Shown one piece after another: positions 12,142 through 23,429 of a stretch of 64,000 nt of DNA (within the stretch, counting starts at the first letter, position 1; the number at the start of each line of letters is the position of its first letter). This DNA is from Angiostrongylus vasorum (Eukaryota > Nematoda > Chromadorea > Rhabditida > Metastrongylidae): positions 3,704,072-3,768,071 of the forward strand of contig JADANN010000468.1 of the NCBI GenBank assembly GCA_018806985.1. The letters are read 5' to 3'. A model generated the notes under the pieces. That model was given only the letters and a program-made list of their open reading frames with translations, was not told the origin of the DNA and did not search any database. The position numbers and the translations under genes are program-made.

Positions 12142-13108
12142 CGAAGTGCCCTGACGCATATCCAACTCTGTTTTGATGATTTTTGGTCGACAGATATGAC
12201 CCGAGTATACTGGATCTTTGGTAAACCAGCAATCATCCACAACCTAGAATTAAAAGGCGAGTGATCAAGTCGGGTTTATAATAGCAAAACTGATGTAATT
12301 ACCTATTATTAAAAACAGTTAATTTGCTGAATGGACCATAAGTCATGGAACCACTATGTAGTTTCTATTACGAAGGTTAGTTGCTTACCTCGGCTAGAAG
12401 ATAGTTTTTTCTTTAGAAAGCATCCTTCACACAAATAGTGCGACTTTCTGCCATCTATGAGTTCACAACGTACGTACACATAGCAGAGGTCAGTGGACGG
12501 GATGTGATAGAGCACGACGGGATTGCTTTCTTGAAAGATAGGAATGCCCAGGAAGAAGGCCGAAGTTTCGAGAGATGGACAATAATTGTTGTTTGTCAGT
12601 GAAGAGACCTTCTTGCTGGCAGTATCGTTCTGGAGAGAGTTGTTAACAGGAAAGTAGTTTTCTTGAAAATATTGGAGAGGATAATGATTTTCTTGGGAGT
12701 TATCAATACCATAGTAGCTTTCTTGTGACGGCTTTGGAGCAACGATGTCAGAATTAGGGTCGAATGGAAACATCGGATCAACACATGACGGCTCAAGGTA
12801 ACCTTGTTCGAGAAATCCTGGTTGATGATTGCTAGGAAAGCAAACTGGTTGAGGAACATGATGAGCGCCAAGTGAGTAGTGGTGAGGCCAATTCCATGTG
12901 CTAGATTCGAACGGATGCATAAAAAGATGTATGGGGAATTGTCCCACTGATGAATCGATGACAAAACGTACCATCTCCGGTCACAGTGGTACAGTAAAAA
13001 CTGCTGTGAAACATAGTCATATACATGACGACTTGACAGCAGGAAGTGTGGACAAAGAATAACCTCCGTGTCAAAGAGTTTCGCAGAAACTGCATGTCTC
13101 GGAGGCAT
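12142..13108 (-). CDS. Cys/His zinc-binding (FLYWCH-like) protein, partial
   Basis: Three minus-strand exons: 13108-12972 (starts ATG, MPPRHAVSAKLFDTEVILCP), 12900-12372 and 12243-12142. Intron 1 is 71 nt with donor GTACGT and acceptor GAATCTAG. All phases agree if exon 2 uses the donor after TTC at 12372; the stronger GTAAGC donor 14 bp earlier would give a stop in exon 3. The middle of exon 2 is rich in Gln, Asn, Pro and Tyr, as in a disordered region. Its end and exon 3 carry a C-x2-C ... H-x-C arrangement: HYLCEGCFLKKK, then VVDDCWFTKDPVYSGHICRP. This spacing resembles FLYWCH and related DNA-binding zinc modules; the match is by pattern only. The gene is open at its 3' side (exon 3 ends phase 0 at GTAAGG). 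Likely a nuclear DNA-binding protein, as an inference. Confidence 0.6.
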
Positions 13109-13539
13109 ATGTCATTGCGGGGTTAGCACTCATCGTTCAGCACTAATTAGACAGGGTCACACTCCGAGTACTTACAGGCATAACAAGTAGGGCGCTAAGG
13201 AGATGTGTTTCTTCCCGCTTCTGCAAGCAGCCCACTTCTCGGTTTACTTTGACTTTAAGAGTTTTGCCGTTGAATCGAATTGAAAAGGTACTTTATTGGC
13301 GTTCTTCTTTTACACAGAATAGCATGAAACAGAAATAAAATTAAATTGGAGAACATAGTGAAAAAGTAAGGAAGTCAGCCAAGAAGTGGTAAGTATGAAC
13401 TTCTCAGGTCTTCAGTTTATCTAATACCAACATTCATCATAGTAACGGCAACTCAATCATCTCCATATTTGCTCCGCTAATAAAACTCTGATCCATCTTG
13501 CTGTACAAGTTATACCATTCGCTGTACCATTCTAAAATG

Positions 13540-13740
13540 TTTGACTTTCTATTTACTGCTTACTTTTTTTTCACGGCAGGTTATTATGAGAAGTGCAACT
13601 ACAATGATGCTGAGACCTTTGCAAACCTTGGACCTCGGGCCAGGTTCGAACCCACGATTACCTTTTCCCGGGGGCCCACGTGTTCCCTACCGCACCGCCA
13701 AGGTCCTTGCTTTGCCCTTCTTCATCCAGTTTACCATGTT
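13540..13740 (-). repeat. SINE-C copy C5
   Basis: Minus-oriented. TTTTTTTCACGGCAGG start, then ATGATGCTGAGAC and the inverted tRNA-like head (CAGGTTCGAACCCACGA). The overlapping 130- and 79-codon plus frames are repeat-derived. Confidence 0.6.
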
Positions 13741-14039
13741 AACGTTTCCAGTTTTTTTCAACCCCAAGTGTTTTTACTGACCCCCTGTTACCGCCTTTCT
13801 ATATTAAAGCAGTGCTGGAGAAATTTACAATTTACTGAGTTTTACCAAACCTGTCATGAAGTCAATTCTATGTATCTCGAAAGAAGTTGATGACTGACCG
13901 ATTTACAGTCAACAGAGTATCGAAGGAGTCCGACAGCTACGTCCTGAGACGTTGACAAAAAATAGGAATTTCTTGATAGTTGCCCTCGTTGGTACACAAC
14001 TTAGTGACAAGATAGCAAACCGACACATCCAGTCCACAA

Positions 14040-14380
14040 TTGACTTTATTTATTTGTCTTCATCTTTTGTTTCTTGGCATCCAAAACATCCGCGAAGGTC
14101 TTCGAACTTTTCGGATGTGAATTCAGTTGTTGCTCGAGGGTTATCATGTTCGTTATGAACGTCATTGAATGCCGATTGAGACGATTATCGCTGGAGTCCT
14201 GTCATAGCAGGATAGAGCGTTACGACTTGGAAAAGAGGGAGTGAATATTTCCTAGACAACTGTGGTACCAATCCCCCTATCGCGACGGGATGATAGGGTC
14301 GATGATCCTAGAGCAGTGTTGGACCAGCACATTGCTCTTGATGATCGGCACCACCGCCACTGCGCTGCTCGCCACATTCT
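14040..14380 (-). repeat. SINE-B copy B2
   Basis: Minus-oriented copy. Body block ATCCGCGAAGGTCTTCGAAC, then CATTGAATGCCGATTGAGACG, with the tRNA-like head at 14300-14380. Confidence 0.55.
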
Positions 14381-14789
14381 GCAAAATTACGAATAAATAT
14401 TCATTGCTTGCATTGTTGCTGCATACCCTTTTAAAGCTTACTTCTTGCTTAACTTCCCACTAAAAAGTGGTGTTTCTATCACTTCATTTGCATCAGCCTG
14501 ATTGAAATTAGGGTCTCACCGCAAGAAATTCGTACTGATTTCGTTCTTGAGTTCAAATTTAGACATAAGTTATTCGCAACAACTCGAAATGTCATCAAGG
14601 TGTTGGCGAGGGAATGAACGAATGATTCCTAAGCTTTGTGTAGAAAATATGTCAGTCCCTACTGTGGTGCGGTCTCGGACGCCCATCAGCAAAAGACGAG
14701 GACCATCCGACCAGAGTTAACACTCTGAAAGCAGACAACAGGTGGCGAAAGAGAGTAATCATTAAAAAATTTATTGGTCTTTTTTGAGT

Positions 14790-14925
14790 CTATAGACACT
14801 GTATACATTGGCAAAACGGGAAAGTTCGACAAACGAATGCCTCCTGAACTGAACGAGGAGCAAAGAGATGAAAGCAAAAGCACAAATTCGGCCGTTCGCT
14901 TTCCCACGCAACAGCAATTTCTCTC
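14790..14925 (+). mobile_element. Possible GIY-YIG fragment of a PLE
   Basis: The frame reads DTVYIGKTGKFDKRMPPELN and then KSTNSAVRF. The YIGKTG plus downstream R and the NSAV block have the order of the GIY-YIG endonuclease domain of Penelope-like elements. The element around it is not recognisable, and the open frame (14774-15100) soon loses this character. Weak call. Confidence 0.35.
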
Positions 14926-15104
14926 TCGATTAAATCATCTCGTTTCATGGAAAGTAGGGGTCCTACACGATGTTCAATTCAGTGATTGGACCGGAATGAA
15001 GATTTTAAGGACCTCCGAACCAGTGTCAAAGGAAAGTTGTGATGCGGATTTGATGGTGCATTCCTCCTTCCTCCGGGAGTGGTCAACTATAAAAAGATAA
15101 AGCA

Positions 15105-15370
15105 CTCGACGTTGAGCAATCCCAGAGGAATGTGCCGTGCATTCGGTTTTATTGAGCGTCGTTAGAGGTCAATGAATGTCTATATGTCTATGCAATAACC
15201 TGCGGTGGCATATCGATGCATCGAATAAGTGTTGCTATCATCTCAGACGAGTTTGGTGCCAATTTGCCGAGCCCAAAGGGTGAAAGACTTGATGAGCAAT
15301 GGGAGCGGAATCGAACCACTGGCCACATGTGCACTTCAAGGTTCGTCTAATCGTAGTGCTACACGTGTCC
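15105..15370 (-). repeat. SINE-A copy A3 (inverted)
   Basis: Minus-oriented: tail side CGACGTTGAGCAATCCCAGAG at the left, tRNA-like head at the right near 15310-15370 (minus-strand GGTTCGATTCCG). Lies head-to-head with the copy at 15625-15905. Confidence 0.6.
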
Positions 15371-15624
15371 AAACATAGTCAGACATAACTTTCTGAATCA
15401 TTGCTAAACCATTACGACACAGAGTTACTGTGAGTCAATGAGACGAATCACAGCTTGCTGAATGCAGCTCCGTGTCAAAGGAAAAAAAATCTAATCCTCT
15501 AGTACGACAACACCCGTGGACACTGGGAGACTAAGATGAACGAACTTGGTCACTATGTTCTGCATCGTCCAGCCTACCAATCGAACCTCACCCCAATCGT
15601 CCAGCATTATTTCACCCATCTCGA

Positions 15625-15905
15625 AAGAGGACGCGTGTGGCTCAGTGGTTGGAGGCGCCCTGCGACGCACACATGGGGTCGATCCGCGTGCCCCTGGCTC
15701 ACCAAGCCCTCCATCCCTTCGGGGTTGGCAAGCTGGTACCATACCTGTCTGGGAGGGTAGCAGCACTGGGTCGATACATCGGCAGGCCACAGCGAGTCAT
15801 TGTAAAGGCCGAATATGCATTCAGTTACCTTCAAGCGATGCTGAATGAAATCGAATGTATGGCGCATCTCTCAGGGGATTGATCAACGCCGAGAGCTTTG
15901 TCCTT
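15625..15905 (+). repeat. SINE-A copy A4 (near full length)
   Basis: tRNA-like head (GTGGCTCAGTGGTTGGAGGC, then GGGTCGATCCG), body with CTGTCTGGGAGGGTAGCAGC and GTCGATACATCGGCAGGCCA, and a 3' end GGGGATTGATCAACGCCGAG followed by repeated CCTTT/TATCC. Several 60-100 codon frames on both strands are artefacts of this repeat. Confidence 0.8.
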
Positions 15906-16029
15906 TTTATCCTTTATCTCGATCCCTAGAAGAGGAAGAACCTAGAAGCTCATCGTTTTCAGAACATGGCAAAAAATGTATGAATTCTAACGATTCTTTG
16001 ATTTCACTTATAGCCTAACACGAAGTTGT

Positions 16030-16270
16030 TGCTAGATATTTTTTTTGTGATTGAGTTAAAGTTATGATTATAACTACAGTCGCATCTTAACTGGGTTCGT
16101 TGCCGATTTGGGCCAGGTGAAACGAAGGACCCGGATGGTGTGGTGGTGAACGCGTTACTCCCCGGAAAGGACAATAGCGCATTCGTTCCCCCACTGCAGA
16201 CACCTGCGGTGCGGAGTTTAGCAAATATCTCAGCATCATTGATGTTACTAGATATTCAATCGGCTAACGT
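16030..16270 (+). repeat. SINE-C copy C6
   Basis: Contains CGAAGGACCCGGATGGTGTG, GAACGCGTTACTCCCCGGAA and CCCACTGCAGACACCTGCGG, the SINE-C core. Confidence 0.7.
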
Positions 16271-17480
16271 TGAGATCTCTTCGTCTTCCTCACAGGTTCT
16301 AATGGTTCTGATCCTTACTAACGAAGTTCGCTTGCCCTTAGCCGAGCTATAACCACCATATTCTCAGCATCTTTATTTTACCACTCAGAAGTGCCAATAT
16401 TAAATTTTAGCAGGAAGTCCTTCTTATGCCACATTCCTCATCCAGAACACTTCGGATTCGTCAATCTTCCATTGGAATACAAGCTCCTGGGAACAACTTA
16501 TAATAAGGAACAGAGATCCCAGCAGAGGTATCTATCATTTAAATGATTCACTTGGTCCTTTTTCTTACAAACTTTGCATTTCCTCGCCTGCTTGTACATA
16601 ATAGACGTGATGGTGCGCGGTGTACGCATTACAGACCGCACGTCGAACCTGCTTTCTTTCAATTTTAAGTGCATTACTGAGTATTATTTATGTTCGTATT
16701 TAGTAAAAGGAAGTGTATATTTTCACACATTCTTTCTTGTATTGAATATATTGCGTTGGCTTTGCTGACTCGATGCTGTTAAAGGATGGAACTTCAGTGT
16801 AGCATAGAGGACTGCACTGCTGTGATGAGTTTGAGAACACCACTAGGTTCCGGTGGCCAAGGTACGTTCGAGTACACTGATTCAATCCTTTTCTAAAGTT
16901 TTCACTTGGAGGATTTTCATTTAGGGCATGGAAGCATGTGGGCTTGGAAGTGATAAGCCAAGGCTATGATCCTAAAATTGAGATACTAAACTAGTTTGCA
17001 TTTGGAGTAGAGTTGATGTGGAAACTTCTGTAAAATTAACACATTGGTGCCGCTGCTTGGTTATTGATAATGGAGGACCATTTCTAAACTAATAGGGTAG
17101 TGAATGGGTTGAGAAGCTTTGCTTTACAGCCACTTTAAGGGTGTTCTTAAAAACATTCCTTCGCTTTTTTGCCTTATCTGAAGGTAAAGTTTTCAGAGAA
17201 CTCTAAGCGAAATTTTAGTTCGTAAGATTGTCCATGAACGCAGTAGCTCAAACGGCCGGCAGTGGGATGATGAAGACAGTGTTTTGCTGGTCGGAGTCTC
17301 CCTTGTTTGGTCCCTTTCGTATGCAGAATTTAATACTTAGCAAAGGCGGGAGTACATTTCGTTTGCTACAAAAAATTAGAATCTCACCATTGTAGACAGG
17401 GAAACTTATTCGGTTTAAGAAGATATGTTGGTTCTACTGTCCTTTTGCCAATTACTGGACTTCAATACGAGCTGAAACGT
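16271..17480. other. Upstream region of the 17.5-21.3 kb gene; exons not resolved
   Basis: The gene at 17.5 kb has no start in its first visible exon, so 5' exons should lie here or further left. No frame with convincing splice sites was found. Confidence 0.3.
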
Positions 17481-17498
17481 GTTGATTCAAACTTGAAG

Positions 17499-20400
17499 CG
17501 GCCATTGTTTCCTTATCGTACGCATCGAAATCAACACGTATCGTCGCAAATGTGTTAGATGTTTTCGTAAAGGAAAATCTGAGATTGTGCCATGCGGGTC
17601 CTCTTACAGCTTTCGTCACTTCTCGCAAAATTGTTTGCTTCTCCCTACTTTTCAAAAATTTGTTAAACCTTTCGTTGAGCCAAGGCTATGTAGTTGGTAA
17701 TGACGAGATAGTGCGAACGTTACAAATTAGGCCGAATGCCTAAATTGCGGTCCTTAATACCACCTTATTGTTTCAGTTTATTGTTATTGCAGTAGACGCA
17801 CAAATAGTCAGTTTAGAGATGAGAGAAGTATTCATACAGTTGAAGGGTCCGGACGGAGAACAGCTGTCAGAAATCAAGGTTCCTTGGCCCGATGATGAAC
17901 CCGAACCTTCCGAGGTAGTAGTAGCTTAGATTTGTTGCTGGAAATCTTGATCTACATAGTATCACGGCATATTAGTTTTATTACTGCTTTGTGTCCTAGT
18001 TATTTTGTTTCAAATCAATCTTGTTTTTAACTCAAAATTACATATTGTCGACATTCAAAAATGAGGATAGTTGTTCCTGAAGATGGTGAATAACATGAGC
18101 AAACACATGTACAAATTTTAGATTAAATATGTTGATCCTGAGGAATGTATAAAACTGACAAATAACGCCACATTAGCAACTGTTCCAATACGGTAAATTT
18201 ATATTCTGGTACTTTTTGACATTGCACAGCGATTATAGAGTTTCTACCAAATCTCTAGGATATCCAGACTTCGTGAGGTTTTGTCTAACTTGAGGCCAGT
18301 AAGTCCTCCAAGGCGATTTGCTTGTTTCTCGAATCCGCCATGTCCCGCTAATGATTCTGGTCAGAGGCGGCTTTATTCCGCCCTTAAGAAGTTTGTACGA
18401 GAGCCGGTAAGTCCTTTGATTTTCTGCAATTATGTTTAAGTGTTGTACTAAGTAAATTTAGTTTCATTGGTGTGCTTTTTATGCAGTCGGACTAATATCC
18501 CGTAGGAATTTGAGTGTGTTTTTATTTTGAAATTAAAGTAGCTCCTGCCGCTATTTGTGTTAAGTATTGTATTTTGGCTCGGAGTAATTTTATGGTTACA
18601 TTATTAACGGCTTCTAATTCCAGCTAGCAGATGGGGCATGGGAAGAGGTTTTCAAATGTCTTTCCGCGAAAGGTGCAAATGCTGATGGATTTTTGACAAA
18701 GAATGAACAATATGCCATTATTCATTTCATACCAGTGAAGTTATTCACCCCTAAGGAACTGAGAAACATCTTTGAAACTCTTAAACGGACGAACGTATTT
18801 GGCCCAAGTTGTCTAGGAGATTTCTATGAATTGTGTTTGAGCTTGGAGCAGACCTCCGTTGTGCGCTCTGTGATCCAGTCAAACGATGCGCTTTCAGAAA
18901 AATGTCTTGCAGTTTTCCTTAATTTCGTGGCGTCGTACGTTTGTTTTATGCATATTTTTCATCCTTTTGAAAAAATTATTCTACCCTGATTTCTGTAGTT
19001 TCGGGATTTCTCCACCTCTTGCTTTTCTGAGCACGTAGGTTATACGATTATCAGTGTTTTCTTAGTATTCCCTACTTAGACTGTCCCAGTAGAAGTCGAT
19101 TTTTTCGTCATTTATCCTCAGATCTCAAAAAAAGCGTTTTCTTAGAGCGTCAATTCTCCTTCACCATAGGTTATGCAGTAATTCGACTGAGTGATTCATT
19201 AATGAAGCGGAACTAATTAGCTCTGCCAAATATGAGGACTATTATCATTTATAAAGAGTGGGGTGTGTCTTACGTGTTAAAGTAAGTCTTCATACTCTGT
19301 CCAAGTTTCCATTATTTCAGTTTGCTTTCCGTAGAGAAGCCACGGCAAGGCGATAACGAATTGCTAGCTTGTCTTCTTCAGCGTCAGTTCGATCCTCGTC
19401 GACTGAGCGATGCGATTGCCCGGAAAATTACTACCCAGCACGCGTTAATCTTATTGCGGGCGTGTATGGATATTTATGTCTTAACGAAATGTAGTTTAGT
19501 CGCTGAACAAGTGAGTACTATCCGTTACAAACATTTGAAGAGTCTTTTACATGAGCTGCACATAATAGGAAAAAAGCTCTCGGCGTTTATCAATCCCTGA
19601 GGGGTGCGCCATGCATTCGACTTTATTAAACCTCACTGGAGGTGATTGAAGGCATATATGGCCTTTATAATGTCTCACGGTGGCCTTTCGATGTATCGAG
19701 CCAGTGCTGCTTACTCCCAAACAAGTCTGGTACCAATTTGCCGACTCCGGAGGGATGGATGGCTGGGTGGACCTGGGACGCAGGAATCGATCCTGTGTCT
19801 ATTGCAGGGCGCCTCCGACCACTGAGGCACGCGCGCCACTGACTGCACATGCAACAGTATTCTGTTTTTTACAATTATGTATGTTTTGGATTTGAAATTA
19901 TATGGCATTTACTTCCACAGGATTTAGCCGTAGTGATGGTATGAAGTTTGCAAAACTCAGACCACAGGACATCACGGGTTCGAATCTGGCATGGTGTTTG
20001 AATTTTGCAAATATTTCAGCATCATTGTGACTGAATTTCAGGTACTACGCTGTTATAAAAAGATATTAGGTTGTAAGTAAACAGTAATACATTGTCACAA
20101 AACTATTTCAAATCGCAACACAGCTGTTCTTTTTCTAGTGCAACTAGAACTGGTGATAATTTTGTCTGCCCACAATTGTGATTCCGCTCCTTTTCATTTA
20201 CACAATTTTTGGATCTAGAAGCGAGTCGAAGTTGTTGCTGTGTAAAGAAAAAGACCAGCAATTTGTTATCTCGTTTGTATCCTTTCTACTTTGTAGCTGA
20301 ATCCCTGTTTTTTTTCAAAGTTTTGAGTAAACTAGCCGTAGTTTGTCGTCCTATATCTACGAAGAAAGATATGTTCACTAACAGCACCAAAAATTTTATT

Positions 20401-21312
20401 AAAGCGAGACGAAGGACATGCATAGTGTGGTGATGCACACATTAGCCCTCGGAAAGGGTAATAACAAGGTTCGATCCCAGCCGCAAACTCCTGCGGTCCG
20501 GAGTTTTGCAAATATCTCAGCACCATCGTATTTGTATTTCACATCATACCAAGAATAAGCAGTAGACAAACTGATTACAAATTCTATCAGCTTCCTTTTT
20601 TAAACTTGGAATGTCCATTTAAGGCTCTATTATTGTTGTGTGTCCTGACGGACACCTTTGGAAGCCGAGTAATTTGGGAGAATGATTTACACGGTGTTGC
20701 AAAGGAAGCAGTGGAATTTTCTGAAAGAATGGTCAGTTTTTAGCAATCGTGGTTCCCAGATTTGTTCTATGCATTCATTTTTGAAGTGAAGTAAAAGTGG
20801 TCGTTTATTAAGTCCAACAGTGATCAATTTTTTTAGTCTGATATCATGTCTTCTTTCAAGCAAATTGACATAGAACGCACTAAGATTATTAACGCAGAAG
20901 AAGAGGACTTTACACTATATAAAGTTGAGAAGATTTTATTACCCTGTCGACCGCTGAACTGGTGATATTTACTGTTGCTTTCCAATTGTTTTTATTTCCA
21001 CAGTCCTTGTTAACGTCTCATTTATAGTCTGTTGTGATTCCCGTTTACTCACTTCTATCAGCCAGCCTTGTTTTATTTTAAAATGCCAATTTATACGATT
21101 GAAATTGATTTGAATTGCTGACATGCGTGTACGGCAGAAGCCAGTCCCACTAAATTGTTATTGCCTTGCTGTTTTGCTACTTGCTCAGATGTTCTTAATG
21201 TTGTCATTTATTTTAGGTATGGATTTGCTTTGTCCATTTTGTCGAGATTTATGATGAACTCTTTGACAACGATGCGGTTACATTTTATGATATTATGATG
21301 CACGCACTATGA
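17499..21312 (+). CDS. Eight-exon conserved-looking protein, possibly NOL11-like
   Basis: Exons: about 17499-17696, 17793-17914, 18122-18192, 18259-18406, 18624-18934, 19321-19510, 20624-20731 and 21217-21312 (TGA). All seven joints agree in phase and acceptors are strong (ATTGCAG, ATTTTAG, ATTCCAG, ATTTCAG). About 380 residues are visible; the start is missing. The first exons are beta-rich (RKIVCFSLLFKNLLNLSLSQ), which suits a propeller edge. Later exons are helical: FTPKELRNIFETLKRTNVFG, ALILLRACMDIYVLTKCSLV and ALLLLCVLTDTFGSRVIWEN, ending FVEIYDELFDNDAVTFYDIM. A beta N-part with a helical C-part, and the D-x-F / Y-x-E-L pattern near the end, recall nucleolar protein 11 of the U3 processome. 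That comparison is from memory and weak; the gene structure itself is well supported. Intron 6 carries SINE-A and SINE-C copies. Confidence 0.7.
19568..19850 (-). repeat. SINE-A copy A5 in intron
   Basis: Minus-oriented, near full length: CTCTCGGCGTTTATCAATCC at the left (tail side) and tRNA-like head at the right (minus-strand ATCGATTCC box). It begins about 60 bp after the exon ending at 19510. Confidence 0.8.
19920..20045 (+). repeat. SINE-C fragment C7
   Basis: Short, diverged copy with GGGTTCGAATCTGGC (B-box-like) and TTTGCAAATATTTCAGCATC. Confidence 0.5.
20398..20560 (+). repeat. SINE-C copy C8
   Basis: Head with ATAGTGTGGTGATGCACAC and AAGGTTCGATCCCAGCCGC, then GGTCCGGAGTTTTGCAAATA and CATCATACC. 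The promoter-like boxes are well kept, but no tRNA acceptor stem pairs, so it is a SINE and not a tRNA gene. Confidence 0.65.
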
Positions 21313-21594
21313 ACACATAACCTCCTAGCGGTTTTCGGTGTTCCTGTCCCTTGGGACGGAGCCGATTTCTGGGGTCGCTGGTTTTCCGAAAATAGCTATA
21401 GATGTGGCCGTGAACATTACAGTACTGTAGAAGAGACTTTGCTGTATCGTTCTATGAGTATAAGAGACCTGGATAGTGCTATTTGTTGTACGCTACTATG
21501 GTCCGTCAAGAAAACATATGCTGTCAGCATTTGGAAAGTACTTTGCAAGTTATGCTGTTTATTACGGTGTTTTTCATGCCAGCAAATTCTATGA
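21313..21594 (+). other. Open frame continuing past the stop codon
   Basis: Directly after the TGA at 21310-21312, the same frame stays open for 93 codons to a TGA at 21592. It begins THNLLAVFGVPVPWDGADFW and includes YRCGREHYSTVEETLLYRSM. There is no splice joint between the two. It may be 3' UTR that is open by chance, a true extension cut by a recent nonsense change or sequencing error, or part of another gene. Confidence 0.3.
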
Positions 21595-22235
21595 AACTAT
21601 CGGTTGATAACTCTGGTTAACAGCCATAGCAATTACAATTGAAATAATGCTCAACTGCATGTCAACTTACTAGTCAATGGACCAGTCAATGGATGAATGA
21701 TTGAAGAAGTTTTTTGTATATTTCGAAGTAAAGAATTGAGCTTCCTCCGACCGCTGCTCACCACGAGGTCTGCGTTGGATAAGCTATCCATCGCCTACGA
21801 GGATTGTTAGGGGAGATTCTGCAAGCGGAAAGAAATGATCAGAAAAAAGAATAACGTATACATGCCTCACACCGGCCATTTAGGAAGCCGTATCTAATTG
21901 TATAGAATGCACAGCATCCGTTATCTCTTAGTGAAAATTATGGTGACTTACAGAAAGAAAAGGAGACCCTGATGTAAAGCTGATTCGTAGGGGAGTGAAA
22001 TGTTTGACTATGCCGTTTCTTTGTGAACTTATGAGATACGAATTTCTATCCGTGAGTTATTAATATATTTATTCTCGTTGTTTCCATAAATGCTTCCATT
22101 TGTAAACCTTAAAGGAAGAATGTTCCGCGTAGAGTAGATATTTGGAAATAGAATTTGATAGAAGATCAATCGCTCTTTTGTTGTACGTTAGTGCCCTTAA
22201 GTAACTCAAGAATTTTCAGGACATAAAGGCGCAGA

Positions 22236-22996
22236 TTACGATGCCAATTCTTCCTCGGTGTTGTACTGCAACGCATATCGACAAAGATTACGGTAAGAGA
22301 TCCATGAACTTGTTCGTCGATCGATAATCCTGGTGGTGATTAATGTGATTCGGAACTGGTAAAGATAACCACATTCCAAATCAGTTAGTATCAGAGAGCG
22401 CTCTTGAGTGATCTGTAATCAAATGTCGTTTTTAGACGGTATTGTTCAGACCACTTGAGTACTACTGTAAACCTTCATAACCACAGAACAATCTAATTTG
22501 CGTTAAATGAGTCCTTTCAGGGTGGATAAATGGTAGTGAACTAAAGGCTTATCCTTTGTTTCTATTACTAAGCGACGCAATAAGAAATAATCAAGTCACT
22601 ATAAGTTGTCCTTCGCAGAGGAGACTAACATAAATCCTTGAAGCTGTTCTTTTAACAAAATCTGACTCAACCTGACTCAGAATCCAGGTGGGATCATGTA
22701 GGTCGCCAATATCCGATATAACTCGGTGCTCCAACACAGCGAACGCGCTATCGATAGCGTGGTTGACCGAGTAACGAAAAATTATTTTGGCAGTAATCTG
22801 GGAGTAGGTGACAAGTCGTCCACAACACACAGCAACAGAGACTATCAGTCCACGGTCTAAACATGTAAACTAGATGTGAATGAAATCATAAGAAGGGTAT
22901 TAGCTTAAAGAGTATTGCAAAAAATTGGATATGTTTACTTACTGTATTGTTTCCGCAAATGTAAACTTCTCCATTTATTAAAAATAATGCCTGGTA
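22236..22996 (-). CDS. 3' end of an unrecognised minus-strand gene
   Basis: Exons 22996-22943, 22869-22630 and 22265-22236 (TAA) join in phase 0 throughout, with donors GTAAGT and GTTAGT and acceptors ACTACAG, ACATCTAG and GTTGCAG. The first visible exon is YQALFLINGEVYICGNNT, followed by FTCLDRGLIVSVAVCCGRLV, which reads like beta-propeller strands. Then comes a helical, charged part: AIDSAFAVLEHRVISDIGDL, HDPTWILSQVESDFVKRTAS. The last exon adds only YNTEEELAS. The middle exon is very convincing; the tiny last exon is less certain. The start lies to the right, beyond the SINE-B at 23.1 kb. The gene converges on the plus-strand gene ending at 21312. Function unknown. Confidence 0.55.
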
Positions 22997-23094
22997 CTGT
23001 AGTATTTGCACCTGCTTTATTAATGATCACTTCTCGGCTGTCATAAAACGGAAGAATCTACGAATTGGCTTTTTTCATTATTGGTTTTATTTTA

Positions 23095-23410
23095 CATGAC
23101 CACTCTTCAGAAATACTATGTGGATCCCATTACTTCTTGCAGTTGATTCATTTCCTCATATCCATTATTCACGAAAGTCCCCCAACTTTTGCATGTGGAT
23201 TCGGTTGCTGCATCAGGATTGGCGTCTTCTTCATGAAAATCGTTGAATGCTGGTCGAGCTGATTCTCCTTGAAGTCTCAGGATAGTGGTGATATAGGGGT
23301 GTTCACGTGGATTGGAACGAGTAAGCCGGTCTCAGATAAGTCTGACATCGATTTCCACACCCCAGAGCATGGGTCGAATGCTGGGCCTGAGTTGGGGTAG
23401 AACTAGGGCC
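23095..23410 (-). repeat. SINE-B copy B3
   Basis: Near full length, minus-oriented. The 3' end reads ACATGACCACTCTTCAGAAA, the reverse complement of the plus-oriented ends at 32.2 and 41.4 kb. Body TCATGAAAATCGTTGAATGC, tRNA-like head at 23340-23410. Confidence 0.75.
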
Positions 23411-23429
23411 TACTGTAAACTAAGCGTTA

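Noticed and set aside
15491..15882. Four overlapping frames of 74-100 codons on both strands
   Set aside because: All lie inside the SINE-A copy at 15625-15905; similar frames appear in other SINE-A copies.
20400..20490. tRNA gene with GGTTCGATCCC
   Set aside because: Same reason: promoter-like boxes without cloverleaf pairing, in a repeated SINE-C.
21310..21312. Selenocysteine reading of the TGA
   Set aside because: No redox-type context around the codon, no selenocysteine insertion element was seen downstream, and the flanking residues resemble no known selenoprotein.
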